A stretch of DNA of 64,000 nucleotides from Cristatella mucedo (GCA_009760855.2 WPIO01000028.1:641001-705000), one strand, 5' to 3'; counted from the first letter of the stretch, positions 44,391 to 57,910 are shown. Program-made: numbers and translations. The notes: generated by a model from the letters alone, not told the origin.

Positions 44391-46047
44391 TTCTTACCTA
44401 TACGACACAACCGCTGTAGTAATTGTATATCTTTAATCATAAACATTTTCTTAGTAAACCTTTAGAATGATGCAGGTGTAACTTCTACCGCCTTGAAAAA
44501 GTATTGTTTAACGTTGTAGGTTAACAGAACACATGTCTCTCTAGATCTGCCGAAACACGCGTGTTGCCAGTTCCTTTTGCGCATCTCTCATAAATTTGTG
44601 CACTTAAATTTTAGCTGTTGTGCTCTAAGCTGTCCTACCGGAGAACTTGCTCCAACCACATCACCTCGGCAAGCCGTTTAAACTGTATTGAAGAGCCAGC
44701 TACTTCTACGCGAAAACCTTTCTTTGCTTTGGTTAATGTAGGGATTTAATATTTGTATGATATAGTTTAATCTTTTTGCATATAATCAATCTTTATGGAG
44801 ATTGGGCTATCAGTTCGTACGTTTCAGTCTGGAACTCGCGTACGGTTTCTGTCGCCTTCCCTGCAGTGATTTACATCATTCAAGTCTTAGCTAAGGACGC
44901 TTCTACTGTGCTCAGCTTTCCCGGAATCTCACCGGTTAACGTTTAATTTTTCCTGTGCCTTTTGCACACCTATCTGAAATTCAGTCCATTTTGATAACCA
45001 AGGGCCCTACCAACCAGTAGAACTGGGTGCATTCTTATGTGCTTTCACACGCTTATCTAATCACGGCTCTTTTCTTTTCAATTACTCTTGACTATTGCCT
45101 CTTCCGAGTTGTACTGCACCTGGAAATATCCTCGATCATATTGGGATGCTATAAGAACTCTTATAGTTATTATCATTATCTTGAATTTGCTTTGCGCCCA
45201 TCGCTTTGCTGTGCAAATGTCGGCATATGATTGCCTTTTTGCCGCCTATCTCCGACCGTGACGTTTAACCCTTATTACTGCCTTGACCGCATCGGCCACC
45301 ATGACGAAATACAAGACTTCTGTTCGTTAATCTTAGGCTACCGTATTCACAGTAGTCTATGAAAAAATGGACCGTATATTGGAAGTATGCGTTTATTAAG
45401 CTGGCTTCTAGAATTCCCATCGGATAGCCGGTGCATTGACAAATGTCACGCCATCATTAGAAAGGCACCATCATGTATTTTCGCTGTGCTATCATAGCTA
45501 AAGGACATCGGCTACCATAAGCGTCTCGGGAGGGGGACTTTGTGATACTTATGCGAACCATTGGACTGCATCCGCGGCTCATGAGTGGGCAGGCTCTAGT
45601 AACACGGCCGTAAGACTTAGCTGCACACTTTGGTGCACAGCGGCTGTTGGCAAGTTCGCACCAGAGACCGTGATCATTGCACATAGCCTACAGAGAGCTG
45701 ATTTGCCGAATACACGCTGTCGTTTTTTAGGGAAAGTGGTTCCAATCGACCAAGATAACTCCTACAATGAGCATTAAAACGAGCGAAGGGTTCTTGTCGA
45801 GGTGAAACGAAAGAGAGGGTGCATTCTGAGAGGTAAAAGAAAGTAGAAAAAGACATCAAGCGAGGACTAACTGGTCGTATATCTTCCCCCAATTGCATTA
45901 CAAGCCATTATCAACGGTGGCTACCAAGGTTCACTAAGAAGTAAACTCAGAGCTCAAAGTTTTTAAATTTTAACAACTGGTGGGAACCATAGGGGGCCAC
46001 ACTGGGTGTCACGTAGCAGGGCTCTCTACTGCGCTCGCAAAGCTTAG
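44391..46047. other. Unassigned AT-rich sequence
   Basis: There are no domains and no repeat units that I can match elsewhere in the window. Confidence 0.5.
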
Positions 46048-46225
46048 GCAGCTATCTTTTCCCAGACGGTCGCCAGCAGACTCCATCAGCGCAAGAAAGA
46101 GAAAGTGGGAAGCATGGCTGAGTCAGAAAGGCAGACAAGGAAGTGAGTGGCATAACTGTAGCAGTGCATGATGGCCGGATAGGATGTGCCAGCGTTGGCA
46201 GCGGGAGAGGTGTCGTTTCGCAAGA
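46048..46225 (+). repeat. Repeat C central part
   Basis: AAAGTGGGAAGCATGGCTGA and GGAAGTGAGTGGCATAACTG match the middle of the 32557 and 28321 copies. Head and 3' end are absent. Confidence 0.6.
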
Positions 46226-47354
46226 CTCGAATCCTGTAATTAAAGCTTCCCTACGGCACAATCGGTCTATGGTGTGAACGGTCGGTCCCAAAACCAGGAT
46301 TAAGCAACGTGCCGCACATTCCTTAGACATCCTTGGAAATTCCCGCAGTCTTCAGGAAATGTAATCGTGTGACTGTTCCGCTTAGGATCGATGCACGCAC
46401 TGCAGGCAGGAATGCAATCAAACTAGCTGTCTATCCCAAAGGTACACAAGCTCTCGCATACCGCCGAATCGACGGTGGATTTAAAAATAACACCTAGCAG
46501 AACTCATTTGGGAAATTCGAGATCACTTCCGTTTCATTTTAAAAATGGTGTACTCAAAACCGAAGATCGCCCACGTTAGCAGATGTAAATTACAGTAAAT
46601 TATTACTGTTTAACGGTAACAGTAAAACTGCTATTTTAGCCCAAAATCAAAAAACACTAAACAGCTGTGTTTTTCTAACTGTTTACTGTTTCTAACGCAA
46701 ATTTTTACCCCAAAAGATGGTACAAGCCCCAGCCATAGATACAGAAGATAGCGAAGCCCCAGCCACCATGAAGATACTACAACCGAAGCCCCAACCATCA
46801 TTATGGATATGAAATAGGTAATGAAAAACAATTTGTTTTAATTTTTTTTGAATGTGTTGGTTTGTTATGACTTTATCAAATTGATAAAAAACTAAAATTA
46901 AAGTGCAATTTTCAAAAAAAGAGTAAGATATTAATTAAATTGATCTGGTGGCATCAACAAATATTGATTTTCTTTTCAGGCATATCTTTAGTATGTGAAT
47001 ACGCCACACACACACAAACTATCCAATAACAGCAGAGCTAGAAGGTCCATGTGGACGGTACAATAAAATCATCGAATGTTCTGGAAACTCTATGATAGTG
47101 TTAAAGGATCTTCTGAAAATACGTGGAATGGATTTGTATAAGCCTGCTGGAATATGTACATCAAAGGATGAGCCCTTGAACAATAAGAGAACAAAAATGA
47201 TTGCCGATTTCTTGGGGTGAAAGAGTCTGAATGAGATATTAACCGATCAGGCTACTGATGGAATATCCATTAGAGCTATCACTAGAAACAAATATATACT
47301 GTAATCAATCTCAAGGGACAGATTCAAACTTCCGGTGAGCACAAGTGATGTGAT
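46226..47354. other. Unassigned AT-rich sequence
   Basis: A short internal repetition of a GAAGCCCCAGCCA-type unit occurs at 46725-46800. Nothing else is recognised. Confidence 0.5.
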
Positions 47355-48652
47355 GAATAATAATACTAATGCACTTGATAAAGCGCCCTCAGAGAATTCA
47401 ATCTCTCTCTAGGCGCTTTACATTTGCTGCAAAGAGAAATGCAATTGAATGGTGAGTAATATCATGCTTGATAAGCAAACAACATGAAAAAAATGGTTAG
47501 GGGTGACATGTACAGGGTCAGCATGCAAATGAGGTTAGTGGCAGCATGCGCAGTGTCAGCAATCATAGGCACATGAAGGATGAATCACAGGGACCCACTA
47601 AATGCTGTCCGAAATAGGCGTGTGTTGTCCTAAATAGGTGTGTGTGTTTAAGTTCTTTTTTAATGTGGTCAGGTCAGGGGATGTTCTGACGCAGGTCGGG
47701 AGGGGGTTCCAGGCTTTGGGAGCATACGAACTAAATGCACGGTCTCCAACAAATTTGAGGTTTGTACGAGGTATTTGAAGACTGTTGGATTCCGAAAAGC
47801 GGGTGGTACGATGCTTGGCCTGATGGGGGAGTATATCTGAGAGATAGGCTGGAGCCAAAGAATGAAGTGACCTAAAAGTGAGCGATAAAACCTTGAAGTC
47901 AATCCGCTGCTTGACTGGTAGCCAGTGCAGGTCGGCGAGAAGTGGTGTAATGTGGCAACTGCGACGCTCACGACAGACAAGCCTAGCTGGGGAGTTTTGC
48001 ACCAGCTGCAATCGCCTGATCGCACATGCTGGTAGGCCAGTAAGCAGTGAGTTGCAGAAGTCGAGACGGGATGTCACGAATGCATGGACCAACTTGGACG
48101 TGGTATCCTTATCTAAACAAGTCCCAATTTTAGCAATGTTATGAAGCTGAAAATAGGCAGATTTGACTGTGGAGCTGATGTGGTCGTCTAACGAGAGGTC
48201 GCTTCGGAATATGACACCTAGATTTCGAGCTGATTCAACAGGATATATGCTGGCAGAGCCAATTTTGAGCGTCAGCCTTTCCAATTTGTGAATCACACTG
48301 GGTTTGCCCAAAACTAGTAAGTTAGTTTTATCATCGTTTAGTTTTAGAAAATTTGCTGCCATCCATGTGCGGATGTCATCAATACAGGCAGCAAGTGAGT
48401 TGTGAGACTTTGAGGTGCTCGAAGGTTGGGAGGGATCAAAGCAAAGGTACAACTGCGTGTCATCCGCATAGAAGTGAAAGCTGAGATTGTGCTTGGCAAT
48501 CGCATCAGCAAAAGTGAGAGTATAAACCGTGAAATGAACCGGACCTAGCACGGAGCCCTGAGGTACCCCATATTTCAGAGGTACCTCAGATGATCTTTGT
48601 CCATCCACGTCAATACTCTGGATTCTCCCACTGAGATAGGAAACCATAACTT
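47355..48652 (-). mobile_element. LINE-1 copy with intact 349-codon frame, 5'-truncated
   Basis: The best-preserved copy. On the minus strand the frame runs uninterrupted from the truncation point (about 48652) to a stop at 47598. It covers KYGVPQGSVLGPV, YADDTQLYLCFDP (catalytic YADD), WMAANFLKLNDDKTN, ARNLGVIF and the C-terminal domain (CNSLLTGLPACAIRRLQLVQ, LHWLPVKQRID, FSSYAPKAWN). A 240-base 3' untranslated region follows, with the hairpin tail and (ATT)n. The first polymerase motifs and the endonuclease are missing, so it cannot move by itself, but the lack of stops suggests it inserted fairly recently. Confidence 0.92.
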
Positions 48653-49559
48653 TTAAGTGATCAGCTTATATTCACCTTATTATCTTATTCTGAATTCTGA
48701 AATTTAGAACACGATAGAAGGGCTGGTCCGAGTGATGCTCATGGATAGCATAAATATGACGCAATCCTACCTGAATCCTCCTATTCGTCGAGGAAATACC
48801 TTGGCGAAATATCGTGAGGAAACGTCGTTCGCTTTGCGCCCACGCGTTCGCTGTCCTTGCAAGTTAGCTCAATCTATTAACTGCCGATAATTAATTCCAC
48901 TCTCAATGCAGCTATTATGTAAAGCAGGAACAAATAAAAAAACAATCTTTTTTCGCGTCGAGGTCGAGACAAATTGTTCTGTCGGTGAGTTTCGGCAGAA
49001 TGACGCCGAGTGACCTTCTCTATTTTTCTCGACTTTGTCTGCCATAACTACTGAAGCGACATTCTTGGCGCGTGACTTTCAATCGTTCAAGAGTCATTGC
49101 CTGAAGAGCTTGATTCTTTCTTTCATGTGGTTAACTCCCCACGTGTGGCCTTTTTCACGTCCGCGAAGTTTAACCAGCGACACCACGAGCCGTCAGTTGG
49201 CTAGTGACGTGGATGTCCTCGCGAGCTCATTTCAATTTCTAAAGCCTCGGTTTTTACTCGCTTTAGGCTTTTTATCGCTTTACATCTCTTTCCAAGGGAA
49301 TTAATCGTTCGGCTGGATATTGCGTTCACCTATTGGCACGCATTTTTGCGCGAGTGCTTTTCCCTTCGACGAGCGCCGGCTAGCGATTGAAACAGTCGAG
49401 CTTCCATGTTCAGCTCAGGTTAGCGAAAAAGCAACGACTTCCGTCGTGGTAGCGTTTGCACATACATCTTGTCAAATTGTACGCTCGATTTTTGCATCTG
49501 CTAGCCAGTGATTTTCAAAAGTCGGCTAGCTAAGCTCCATTTTCAGAGTGCGTTCGTTT
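48653..49559. other. Unassigned; possibly 5' leader of the adjacent LINE
   Basis: It lies between the truncated 5' end of one LINE and the first coding sequence of the next. It could include the promoter-containing 5' untranslated region of the latter, but no second full-length copy is available for comparison. Confidence 0.35.
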
Positions 49560-52500
49560 CCTTGGAAGAGATATGACTCTCTCATGACTGCGTTAGGTAC
49601 GCCGGCGGCTAGTAACCTGCATGTGAGTTATGATCGTGCGGACTTATTATCGCTTCGTTATCATAGTTCAAATGCATTCCTAAATCTTATTCATCTTGCT
49701 AAGATTCGTGAATTACGCATTACCAAAAGAAAAGCGCCCAGATGCCGCCGCGGGAGGCCGGGGCCGCCAGCGAAGACGCCACTCGTTGAGCGGGAGCTGC
49801 GAGCTGAGTACCAGCTCGTTTGTTATTCCCAGCATTGTCTCGAACCGCTCAGCGTGCTCTCTCTCAAGCGTCACTGTAAATATAAAATAGCCTGATGACC
49901 ACTGTAAACTTAGTGGTCATCAGGCCTGTTATAACTCTAGCGGCCCAACTTAACGCATGTCTTTGGAATCCACGCCTAATGTCCAATAAACCCGTAGTAA
50001 TAAGCGACCTTGTTTATGAAAAAAGTCTCAACATGCTTACCTTGACTGAAACTTAGCTAAAACCGGTCAATTGTCCGACGATTAAAGAAGTAGCCCCGAC
50101 AGGTTTCTCCATCTCTCACACCCCTAGATTTATCAAAACTGGAGGTGGAGTTGTTATTATCGCGCGCTCGAATCTCGACTTCAAGCCATTTGCAGTACCC
50201 TCGAAGCAGTATTTCGAATCTATTGCCTTGATTTCACCCGACAACAGGCTACCGATGGTGGCTGTAGTCTATCACCCACAATGCATCAAGTTGTCCTTTA
50301 TGTCATATTTCTCCGATCTCATTTCCATTCTAATGGCAAGAAAGGACCTTTCCTCGTTATGGGTGATTTCAGCATTCATTTTGATAACTTATCTGCCGCC
50401 CTCAGCACTGAATTTCGCGCACTAACTCATTGTCTCGTGTGGCTCAAGTGCACGGCCTTAATTGCATCAAGGGTCACACACTCAACTAAATTTTCTCATA
50501 CAACTGCACTTTGTCATCACCAATTATTACTAAATTCTGCTTATCTGACCACAAGCATGTCCCATTCAGTCTACAATGTGTGACCTCCTCCTCCTCATCT
50601 AAAATCTCCTGTGAATCGCGAAACCTCAAGACCCCTGATATCGACGCTATTCGTGCGGGAATATCTGCTTTGCCTCTACTGCTTAATCCCATTTCCGACC
50701 TGTCATCATTGGTAGATTTGTACAACACGACACTAGCTGACATTCTCGACGAGTTTGCACTTCTGACTAAGCGCACTGTGTGCCCTCAGCCAGACGGCCC
50801 ATGGTTTACCACAGACATTAAACTAGCTAGATCTACTAAGCACGAGCTTGAAAAAGCATGCAAAAGCTCAAGACTGACGGTCCATCGACAAGCATACGAG
50901 GACTACAGTAAATCATACCAATCAATCCTAGTAAAGGCCAAGTCTGTATTCTATAAAAAAAAATTTGAATCGCAGATGCCCAATCCAAAGACGCTGATGT
51001 CGACGATCAACCATCTCCTCAACCTCTCCCAATTTAGCTCCTTACCTAACGAATCCTGTGATGATCTAGCTGATCGCTTCTCTAGTTACACTTTTTCAAT
51101 AATATTGACGAGATCATGGATTATATTCCTAGGATGGCAAGTTAGGCTCAAGAAAGCAACACTAGAGCAAGAGAACTTGAGCAACTTCCGCCCAGTCTCC
51201 CCGTCTACCGCTCCTATCAAAGACACTGGAACGATTCGTGGCAGACCAGCTGAACTAATATATTGAAACATAAAACCTTGCTTGTAAGTTCACGTCTAGT
51301 TTAAGAGTCAATCACACTACAGATTCACCATTGCTTCAGGTTACAACGACCTACTTAGGAATGCAGATATAGGTAGAGTATCACTGCTTGTTTTGCTGGA
51401 TCTTTCGGCAGCTTGTGATACTATCAATCACCAATTCCTTCTTGAGCACCTCTCATCTCGCCTGGGCATCACTGGCACTGTATTGTAATGGTTCAGGTCC
51501 TATCTCAGTGGGAGACTCCAAAGTATTGATGTGAATGGACAAAGATCATCCGATGAACCTCTGAAATATGGGGTACGTCAGGGCTCCGCGCTTGGTCCAG
51601 GCTCTTTCGCGGTTTATACTCTTCTTATTGCCGATGTGATCTCCAAGCACAATCTAGGCTTTCACTTCTATGCGAATGACACTCAGTTGTACCTTTGCTT
51701 TGATCCCTCCCAGCCCTCGAGCAAGTCGAATTTGTTTAACTCCCTTGCTGAATGCATCGATGAAATTTGCACATGGATAGCAGAAAATGTTCTTAAATTG
51801 AAGGACAATAAAACTAACTTACTAGTTATGGTCAAAACAAGTGTGATTCCGATATTGGAACAGCCCCACGACCCTCCTTTCAGCTACATAACACTGCCAA
51901 AAATCGGGCTTGTTTAGACAGGGATACCATATCTACGTTGAACCATGCTTTTGTGACATCCCAGCTTGACTTCTGTAACCCACTTCTTGCTGGTCTGCCC
52001 GCCTTCGCACTCAGGCGCTTACAGCTGGTGAAAAACTTTGAAGGCAGGCTTGCTTGTCGTGAGCGTCGCAGTTGCCACATCTCACGACTTCTCACCGACC
52101 TGCACTGGCTCTCAGTCAAGCAACGCATCGACTTCAAGATTTGGTCACTCACTTTTATATCCCTTCATTATTCGGCTCCAGCCTACCTATCAGATCTTCT
52201 CCCCCACCAGACTAAGCATCGTACAACAAGCTTTTCGGAATCTAACTGTTTACCTATACCTCATTCAAACCTCAAATTTTATAGAGACCGTGCCTTTAGT
52301 TCATATGCTCCCAAAGCCTGGAACTCACTCAAGACTAGCGTCTCGCATTTCCTGACTTGACCAAATTTAAAAAGCAAACTAAATACGCATCTATTTATGA
52401 AAGCCATTATTTTTTCCGTGTAATTCGTCCTTTACGTGCGCATGCGTGCTGACACTACGCATGCTGCCACTAACCATTTTGGGATGCTGACCCTGTGCAT

Positions 52501-52712
52501 GTCACCCTTAGCCATGTTATTCTCGTTGTTTATTGAGAATGCTACCATTAGCTAACTAACTATTACTGATCATTAACCATTAAACACTAACCTAACCAGT
52601 AGTAACCATTCGAACGTGCTTCCTATGCAGCAGCTGGTGTAAAGCGCCTAGAAAAAGATTGAGCTCTCTGAGGGCGCTTTATCAAGTGTATTATTATTAT
52701 CATTATCATTAT
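49560..52712 (+). mobile_element. Nearly full-length LINE-1 copy, broken by stops and a deletion
   Basis: In order: an N-terminal segment (YDRADLLSLRYHSS, RCRRGRPGP, 49620-49885), a hairpin (49891-49924), an AP-endonuclease (TGGGVVIIARSN, MGDFSIHFDN, a SDHKHVPF segment, 49950-50570), a linker (50580-51100), the polymerase (KKATLEQENLSNFRPVS, RQGSALGPG, a mutated FYANDTQLYL, 51140-51920), the C-terminal domain (51940-52360) and a 3' region with tail and (ATT)n. YADD has become YAND, which would abolish polymerase activity. A deletion near 51120 removes the segment between linker and polymerase. Several further frameshifts are present. Confidence 0.88.
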
Positions 52713-52840
52713 GACTTTTGAGGGTGCTTTATAAAGGTAAGCTCTTGTGTAGCGGCTTCTTGGTATGTGGCTGCATATTTTAGTAAGTAGCGAACTATTT
52801 CTCTTCTGGGCGATGTTCCATCGCCATACAGCCACTTGCT

Positions 52841-53013
52841 GGGCCGTGATAGCTCAGGAGGTACGGTGCTCGCTCTTCACGACCGAGGTCGTGGGTTGGA
52901 ATCCCGTAGTTTGGTTATTCTCTTTCTATATCCAACTGCAAGCCGTGGTGACAGCTGGTAGGGCTCTTCTACGGCTATGCAAATGAGGACGTTAAATCAG
53001 ATAAATATATTAG
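52841..53013 (+). mobile_element. SINE-A copy
   Basis: A box TAGCTCAGGAGGTACGG, B-box-like GGTTGGAATCCC, body CCAACTGCAAGCCGTGGTGA, tail TAAATCAGATAAATATATTA. Closest to the copy at 1-163, and the most complete plus-strand copy. Confidence 0.85.
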
Positions 53014-54363
53014 GCTCAAATGGCTGATTGCATAATTCATCAGCGGAGCATGAAGAGGTTTCATTCAGTAGCGGCATCATCGCTTAACAGTTTCGCACTC
53101 AACCCTACTCGACTTTAAAGTAACCACCCCTTGGGTATTTCTTCCAGACTTGGAGCTCAGATTTGGCTGAGCTTTCAGTGGAAGAGGACATCTATTTTGG
53201 AATGAATCTTACTTTTAATGGGATTACAAAAAAGCCTGTTGAACGGGTCCACCTCCAAAAGTGACAGCAAAGATTACCGATGACTGCTTCACATGCACCG
53301 TGAGAGAATTATTCTGAGGCTCTCTCCTCAATGAGGGTTAGTGTCGTTAACCTATTCGGAATGGCTCGTCTGCTTAACGGTGAAAACCAACTCTCCGTCA
53401 CCTGGGGAGCATACGTGACCTTAATCTTAAACTAACCAACTTAATCCTTGTAGCTCAAGCCATAGAGTACAAGGAGGACTTCAAACTTTAAATGAGCGGA
53501 AAAAGTACCTCTTCACGGAATTGCAAAACATACGCAACTTTACGTAGATGACGCACTACTTGCATAACTATTTTTCGGGTAGAGTTACTGCCAGTAGCAC
53601 ACTTTCGGTGAACGGTTATATATGCTACCTTGTCCACAGCTAAGTTAACTTGTGGAAATTGTGCCTCTGTGAATGCTGCCTCTGTGAATGCTGCCGCTAT
53701 GTTGCTTGAGGTGCATGAGGCACATTTGAAATGAATCGCGACTCACTTCAGATTATTAGCTTGTGAGAGCGTGCAAATACGTTAGCAGACGTCCTACTTC
53801 ATTGGAACTTCCGCTCATTGCCACTCAAGCACGATATGGTCGCTAACGGCAGCTATTCCGAGGGCTCAGCACCGAACTAGCGACCGACCATCTTGAAAGA
53901 GCCGCGAGAATGCCTAAATGAGTAGTGATAGATCCTGCATTTATCACTACCGTGTGTGCTGCCAGCTGATCACTGTGACTGATCTTCGTGTGAGCATTTC
54001 CATTGCTGAAAACAGTAAAAAATGTATATATCTTTATTCACAGAGCTAAATCTACATATAAGCATTTGACATAATCTAAAAAGAAACCTTATCAGCTTAT
54101 TTGCGATCGCTATGTAGAAAACGTTTGCCGAAATGTTCCAAAAAAGGAAATAGTAATTATAGTTCCTAATGCATTAACTTCGAGCACAGCTCAGCAAAAT
54201 ATAGTCATTTACGACCACAGCAAGGGTCTTTGTTTGCCCCTCAAGGATACATGGGCAATCGGCTGTGCTAGCCTTGCATGATGTCTATCTAGCTGGACGT
54301 ATGCAAAACTTACACCGCATTCTACAATCTAAAAAGCTAGAAATGATGCTAAGCGGTCTCTGC
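53014..54363. other. Unassigned AT-rich sequence
   Basis: A small direct repeat (GTGAATGCTGCC twice) lies near 53672. No gene or element is recognised. Confidence 0.5.
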
Positions 54364-54502
54364 GCCACGATGGTTTAGCCCAGTGGTTAAGGTGCTGGCC
54401 CGAATATCTGGCTGAGGTCGTGCGCTCGAGCCCCGTAGCATATGTGAAGCACCTGAATAGAGATTAAGTTCTCTTTGAGCGCGAAATAAATGAATTATAT
54501 TT
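54364..54502 (+). mobile_element. SINE-B copy
   Basis: Head TGGTTTAGCCCAGTGGTTAA, then CTCGAGCCCCGTAGCATATG, and tail GAAGCACCTGAATAGAGATT followed by GTTCTCTTTGAGCGC and an ATAAATGAATTATA end. Confidence 0.82.
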
Positions 54503-54847
54503 TACATTTTTTGTTGAAATAATTTCTAAAATACCATGCGATTCTTATTCCCCCTTGAAAGCATGGTAAAAAAAATGCCGCTTGTAACCTAGTGACACAG
54601 TCTCGCCACACAATCAGTACGTTTCTTTGGCTGTCGATTGTTGTATAAATCATCCGCACATTGTACTCCTGCCAATAAGTTTATCTGAATTCATTACAGT
54701 ACACCCAGCATGCTAAAATATCCTTCTTAAGCTTTATGAAATCTAGCAGTACCTCCGAAGTGTTCTCCGTAGACCAAAGGTGGCTATCACGGTGGCTATA
54801 TAGCTTAAGGTGGCCATCACGGCTCATGCTACAACTTTATTACTTAT

Positions 54848-55046
54848 AATAACATTTAGCGGGTCCCTGTGATTCGTCCTTTATGTGCCTATGCGTGCTG
54901 ACACTTTTGCATGTTTATTGAGCACACTACCGCCAACCATTTGATCGTGCTTCCTTTGCAGCAAATGTAGAGCGCCTAGAAAGAGATTGAATTATCTGAG
55001 GGCACTATATCAAATGCGTTTTTATTATTACTATTGTTATTATATA
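54848..55046 (+). mobile_element. LINE-1 3' untranslated region and tail
   Basis: It starts in the last coding bases (ACATTTAGCGGGTCCCTGTG, as in the 57911 copy) and ends with GAGCGCCTAGAAAGAGATTG, GAGGGCACTATAT and imperfect (ATT)n. Confidence 0.85.
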
Positions 55047-55221
55047 AAGGAGCAGGTGTGTATAACTCCATTTAACTGCCTCTAACGCCTTTCACAAATG
55101 TGTGTTATTTCGAAATGCGAAGCCTTTTAGAAAAACTAGTCATGAGACTCGTAGTCAGAAGAAATAGGCCCTCCATTTTCAATCACCACGATTCGCATTT
55201 CTCTTATGACCTTATACCAGA

Positions 55222-56078
55222 GAATAATAATAATACGTTTGCATAGCGCCCTCTGAGAGCTTAATTTATTTTAGCCAGTTTCCGAATGCTGTAAAGGAAG
55301 CGTAGTCGTTTGGTTACTGGTCTCGTGCACAGTATCAACATGCAAATACTGCTAGGTGTAGCATCCGCAGTGTCAGCAGTTAGTAGCACGCCAAGGACAA
55401 GTCACATAGGAAACCGAAAGGTCTTATAAGATAAGAAATGGCTGCGTTTTAGCCTCTGTTTAAACGTCGCCCCATCAGGTTCTATCGTGATGTGTATCGT
55501 GTATCGCTTTGGTGGCAAGCAAAGTAAATTCTCCAGGGGATTTGAGGTTTTTTCTATGCACCAGCTAAAGGATTCAAGTAGGAAGACCAGGCGATACGAT
55601 GGCTATCCTGGTTTGAAAGTAATGCTGATATGCTAGGCTGAAGCCAGAGATTGAACGGACCTAAAAGTGTATGACGAAACCTTAAAGTCGATGCACTGCT
55701 TGATTGGGAGCCAGTCCAGGTAGATAATGTCGTGTAATGTGGCAGCTACGACGCCAAGGACCGACAAGTCTAGTTTTAGAGTTTTTCACCAACCGTTTTC
55801 ACCTAAGTGCACAGGCCGATAGACCAGCAAGTAGTCGATCACTGAACTTCGAGACAGGATGTCACAAGTGCATAGTACAATTTGGATGTGTTAGCCCTGT
55901 CTAAACAAGCCCAAATTTTCCCAATGTCGCATAGCTGAAAGTAGGCTGACTTGACTACGGAGCAAATGTTATCGTTTGATGAAAGGTCACTTTGGAACAG
56001 GACACCTCAATTTCGTGCCGCAACTACGGGAGATGTGCTGGCCCAGCCAATTTAAGCATAGTATTTTCAGTTGCTAGG
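55222..56078 (-). mobile_element. LINE-1 copy, 3' half, decayed
   Basis: On the minus strand, from the F-H-L/D-D-N-I region near 55980 through L-Q-L segments, L-H-W-L-P near 55720 and the 3' region, to the tail complement AGCGCCCTCTGAGAGC and (ATT)n at 55222. Numerous indels. Confidence 0.75.
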
Positions 56079-56259
56079 TGACACTTTGAAAGATAAGCAC
56101 CATAACTTTCAGCAAAAAGCACTGGGACTACCAACAATTATGGATCCTTTGCTGCCATTTATTTTCGCGGCCTTGCCACTAAACTCACGCAACACAGCAA
56201 TCGAGCACTAGCTTTTGCAACGTTTTTCGTCTCCGTATTTATTAACTCATTTGCTAAGT

Positions 56260-56390
56260 CAGGATATTATTTTTTAAGACAACCAAAAGCAGCGGAAAAG
56301 ATTTTTTCAAGAATCTTTGATAAGAAAGGAAGAAGGGAAACTGGGCGATAGTTTTCTAGGACCTCTGTGTCTAATCCGGGCTTTTTAAGA
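56260..56390 (-). mobile_element. LINE-2 fragment
   Basis: AAGAATCTTTGATAAGAAAG, GGAAACTGGGCGATAGTTTT and GACCTCTGTGTCTAATCC closely parallel 1920-2030 of the first LINE-2 copy. It ends exactly where a reversed SINE-A begins. Confidence 0.7.
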
Positions 56391-56489
56391 CAGTGCAGCC
56401 TTTACGACTATCACCATGCTTGCAGCGGTAATAAAGGATCGCCCACTGCAGGATTCGAACAATCGCCTTACCTAGTGTGCGACGTAGCC
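56391..56489 (-). mobile_element. SINE-A copy, tail missing
   Basis: Reversed body (CCATGCTTGCAGCGGTAATA) and B-box complement GGATTCGAAC are followed by CGCCTTACCTAGTGTGCGAC. Confidence 0.78.
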
Positions 56490-56939
56490 ATCATATCACA
56501 TTCAATCGCTACAAGGGCTGTCGTGAAAGCAAATTTGATTATCATAAATCTAATTTGCAATTTCCTAAAATAATTGAACATCTTATCCTGCACTGTTTAG
56601 GGTTCCTAAAAATATGCCATGGCAGAAATGACTGCAGTGTGGTGCAGTGAGTTACAAGCATTCCCAAGATCAAGCAATGCGACGCTAAAATTGGTTCTTT
56701 TTCGCTTACAACAAGTTCCTGTTGCCTTACAAATTAAGCAAAACGCAAATAGTTAGAAATCTGTTTCGCAAGTGTACACACCAACGGTAATGGAAAATCA
56801 TTGGTTTTTCATATTTTTCGCGGTTTAAAATAAAGTGTGAATTGTGGCCAAATTTCCTTTAGTCTATCCATGCAGAGGGGATGTTCTCTCTCTGAAAGCA
56901 CCACCTCGTCTCTATTATGCCGCGATATTTTTTGCCTTT

Positions 56940-57131
56940 GGTGAGTAAAGGATTTAACACGTCCAGCCACTACTAACTGCGATATTTTTTCAAAAACTGA
57001 TTTAAATGTATTTTTAACGGTTCGTTAATTTGGTTGGTGAGTAAAGGATTTAACACGTCCAGCCACTACTAACTGCGATATTTTTTTCAAAAACTGATTG
57101 AAATGTATTTTTAACGGTTCGTTAATTTGTT
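56940..57131 (+). repeat. 96-bp tandem duplication
   Basis: Two adjacent 96-base units starting GTGAGTAAAGGATTTAACAC (56941 and 57037) differ by an extra T and one further substitution. The unit is AT-rich with no coding signal. Confidence 0.95.
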
Positions 57132-57910
57132 AGCTTGCTTTGCTTAGCAACTGGAAAAAATAAACATGTTTGGCTATCATTTAGCTAACACTGGAAAATC
57201 AATCATTTCCCTGTGACAAGATTGATGTTTGCTGTATCTTTGCAACTAAACTTTTAGAAGTCTGAATTCATAAGTAAGCATGAGCAAAATTGATAGGGAG
57301 AACCACTTAATCCCTTTGTTAGCATTTTGAGGAATACTCATCTATTAAGACGTTAGTTAATAGCACTCTGCTACGTGGCCAATTAAGAATATGTGCGTTG
57401 TTCTTACGATAGCTATGGCTAGCCATTATGTTGTATTGCTATTGTTTACAGTAAACTACGTTGATTTATTGTGGAAATCTCTCACATTTTTCTACCCCAT
57501 GTGCAGTGAAGTGCTCCTTCTCCTTCTGCAGTTCTCACAGCTTCTTTTCATTCTCCTTCTACAGTGAAGCTTAAAGGGCCTTAGTTCTGCCAGATGAATG
57601 GAATCAAAGTTTACAACCTGGCGCGAAAGGGTCGTCCGAAGGACAAAATTAATGATGAGCAGAACCATAACAATCCATCCACCCAGGAGGCATGTCGCCG
57701 TTCAAGTGATCTTAGATCTGCATAAGTCAATAATCTACCTAATGATTAGCATAATTAAAAACTGCCGGCCGTGCATTGATTTGAAAATATAGATAATCTA
57801 TATCGCCATTATTTTTTGACCAATTGCTTTGAAAATTCATATTACTTCACGTCAGTTTTTAAATGTACCTACATTTTAGTGACGTTAATTATCACTACAG
57901 TTTATTTTAT
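57132..57910. other. Unassigned AT-rich sequence
   Basis: Nothing recognised apart from short frames. Confidence 0.5.
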
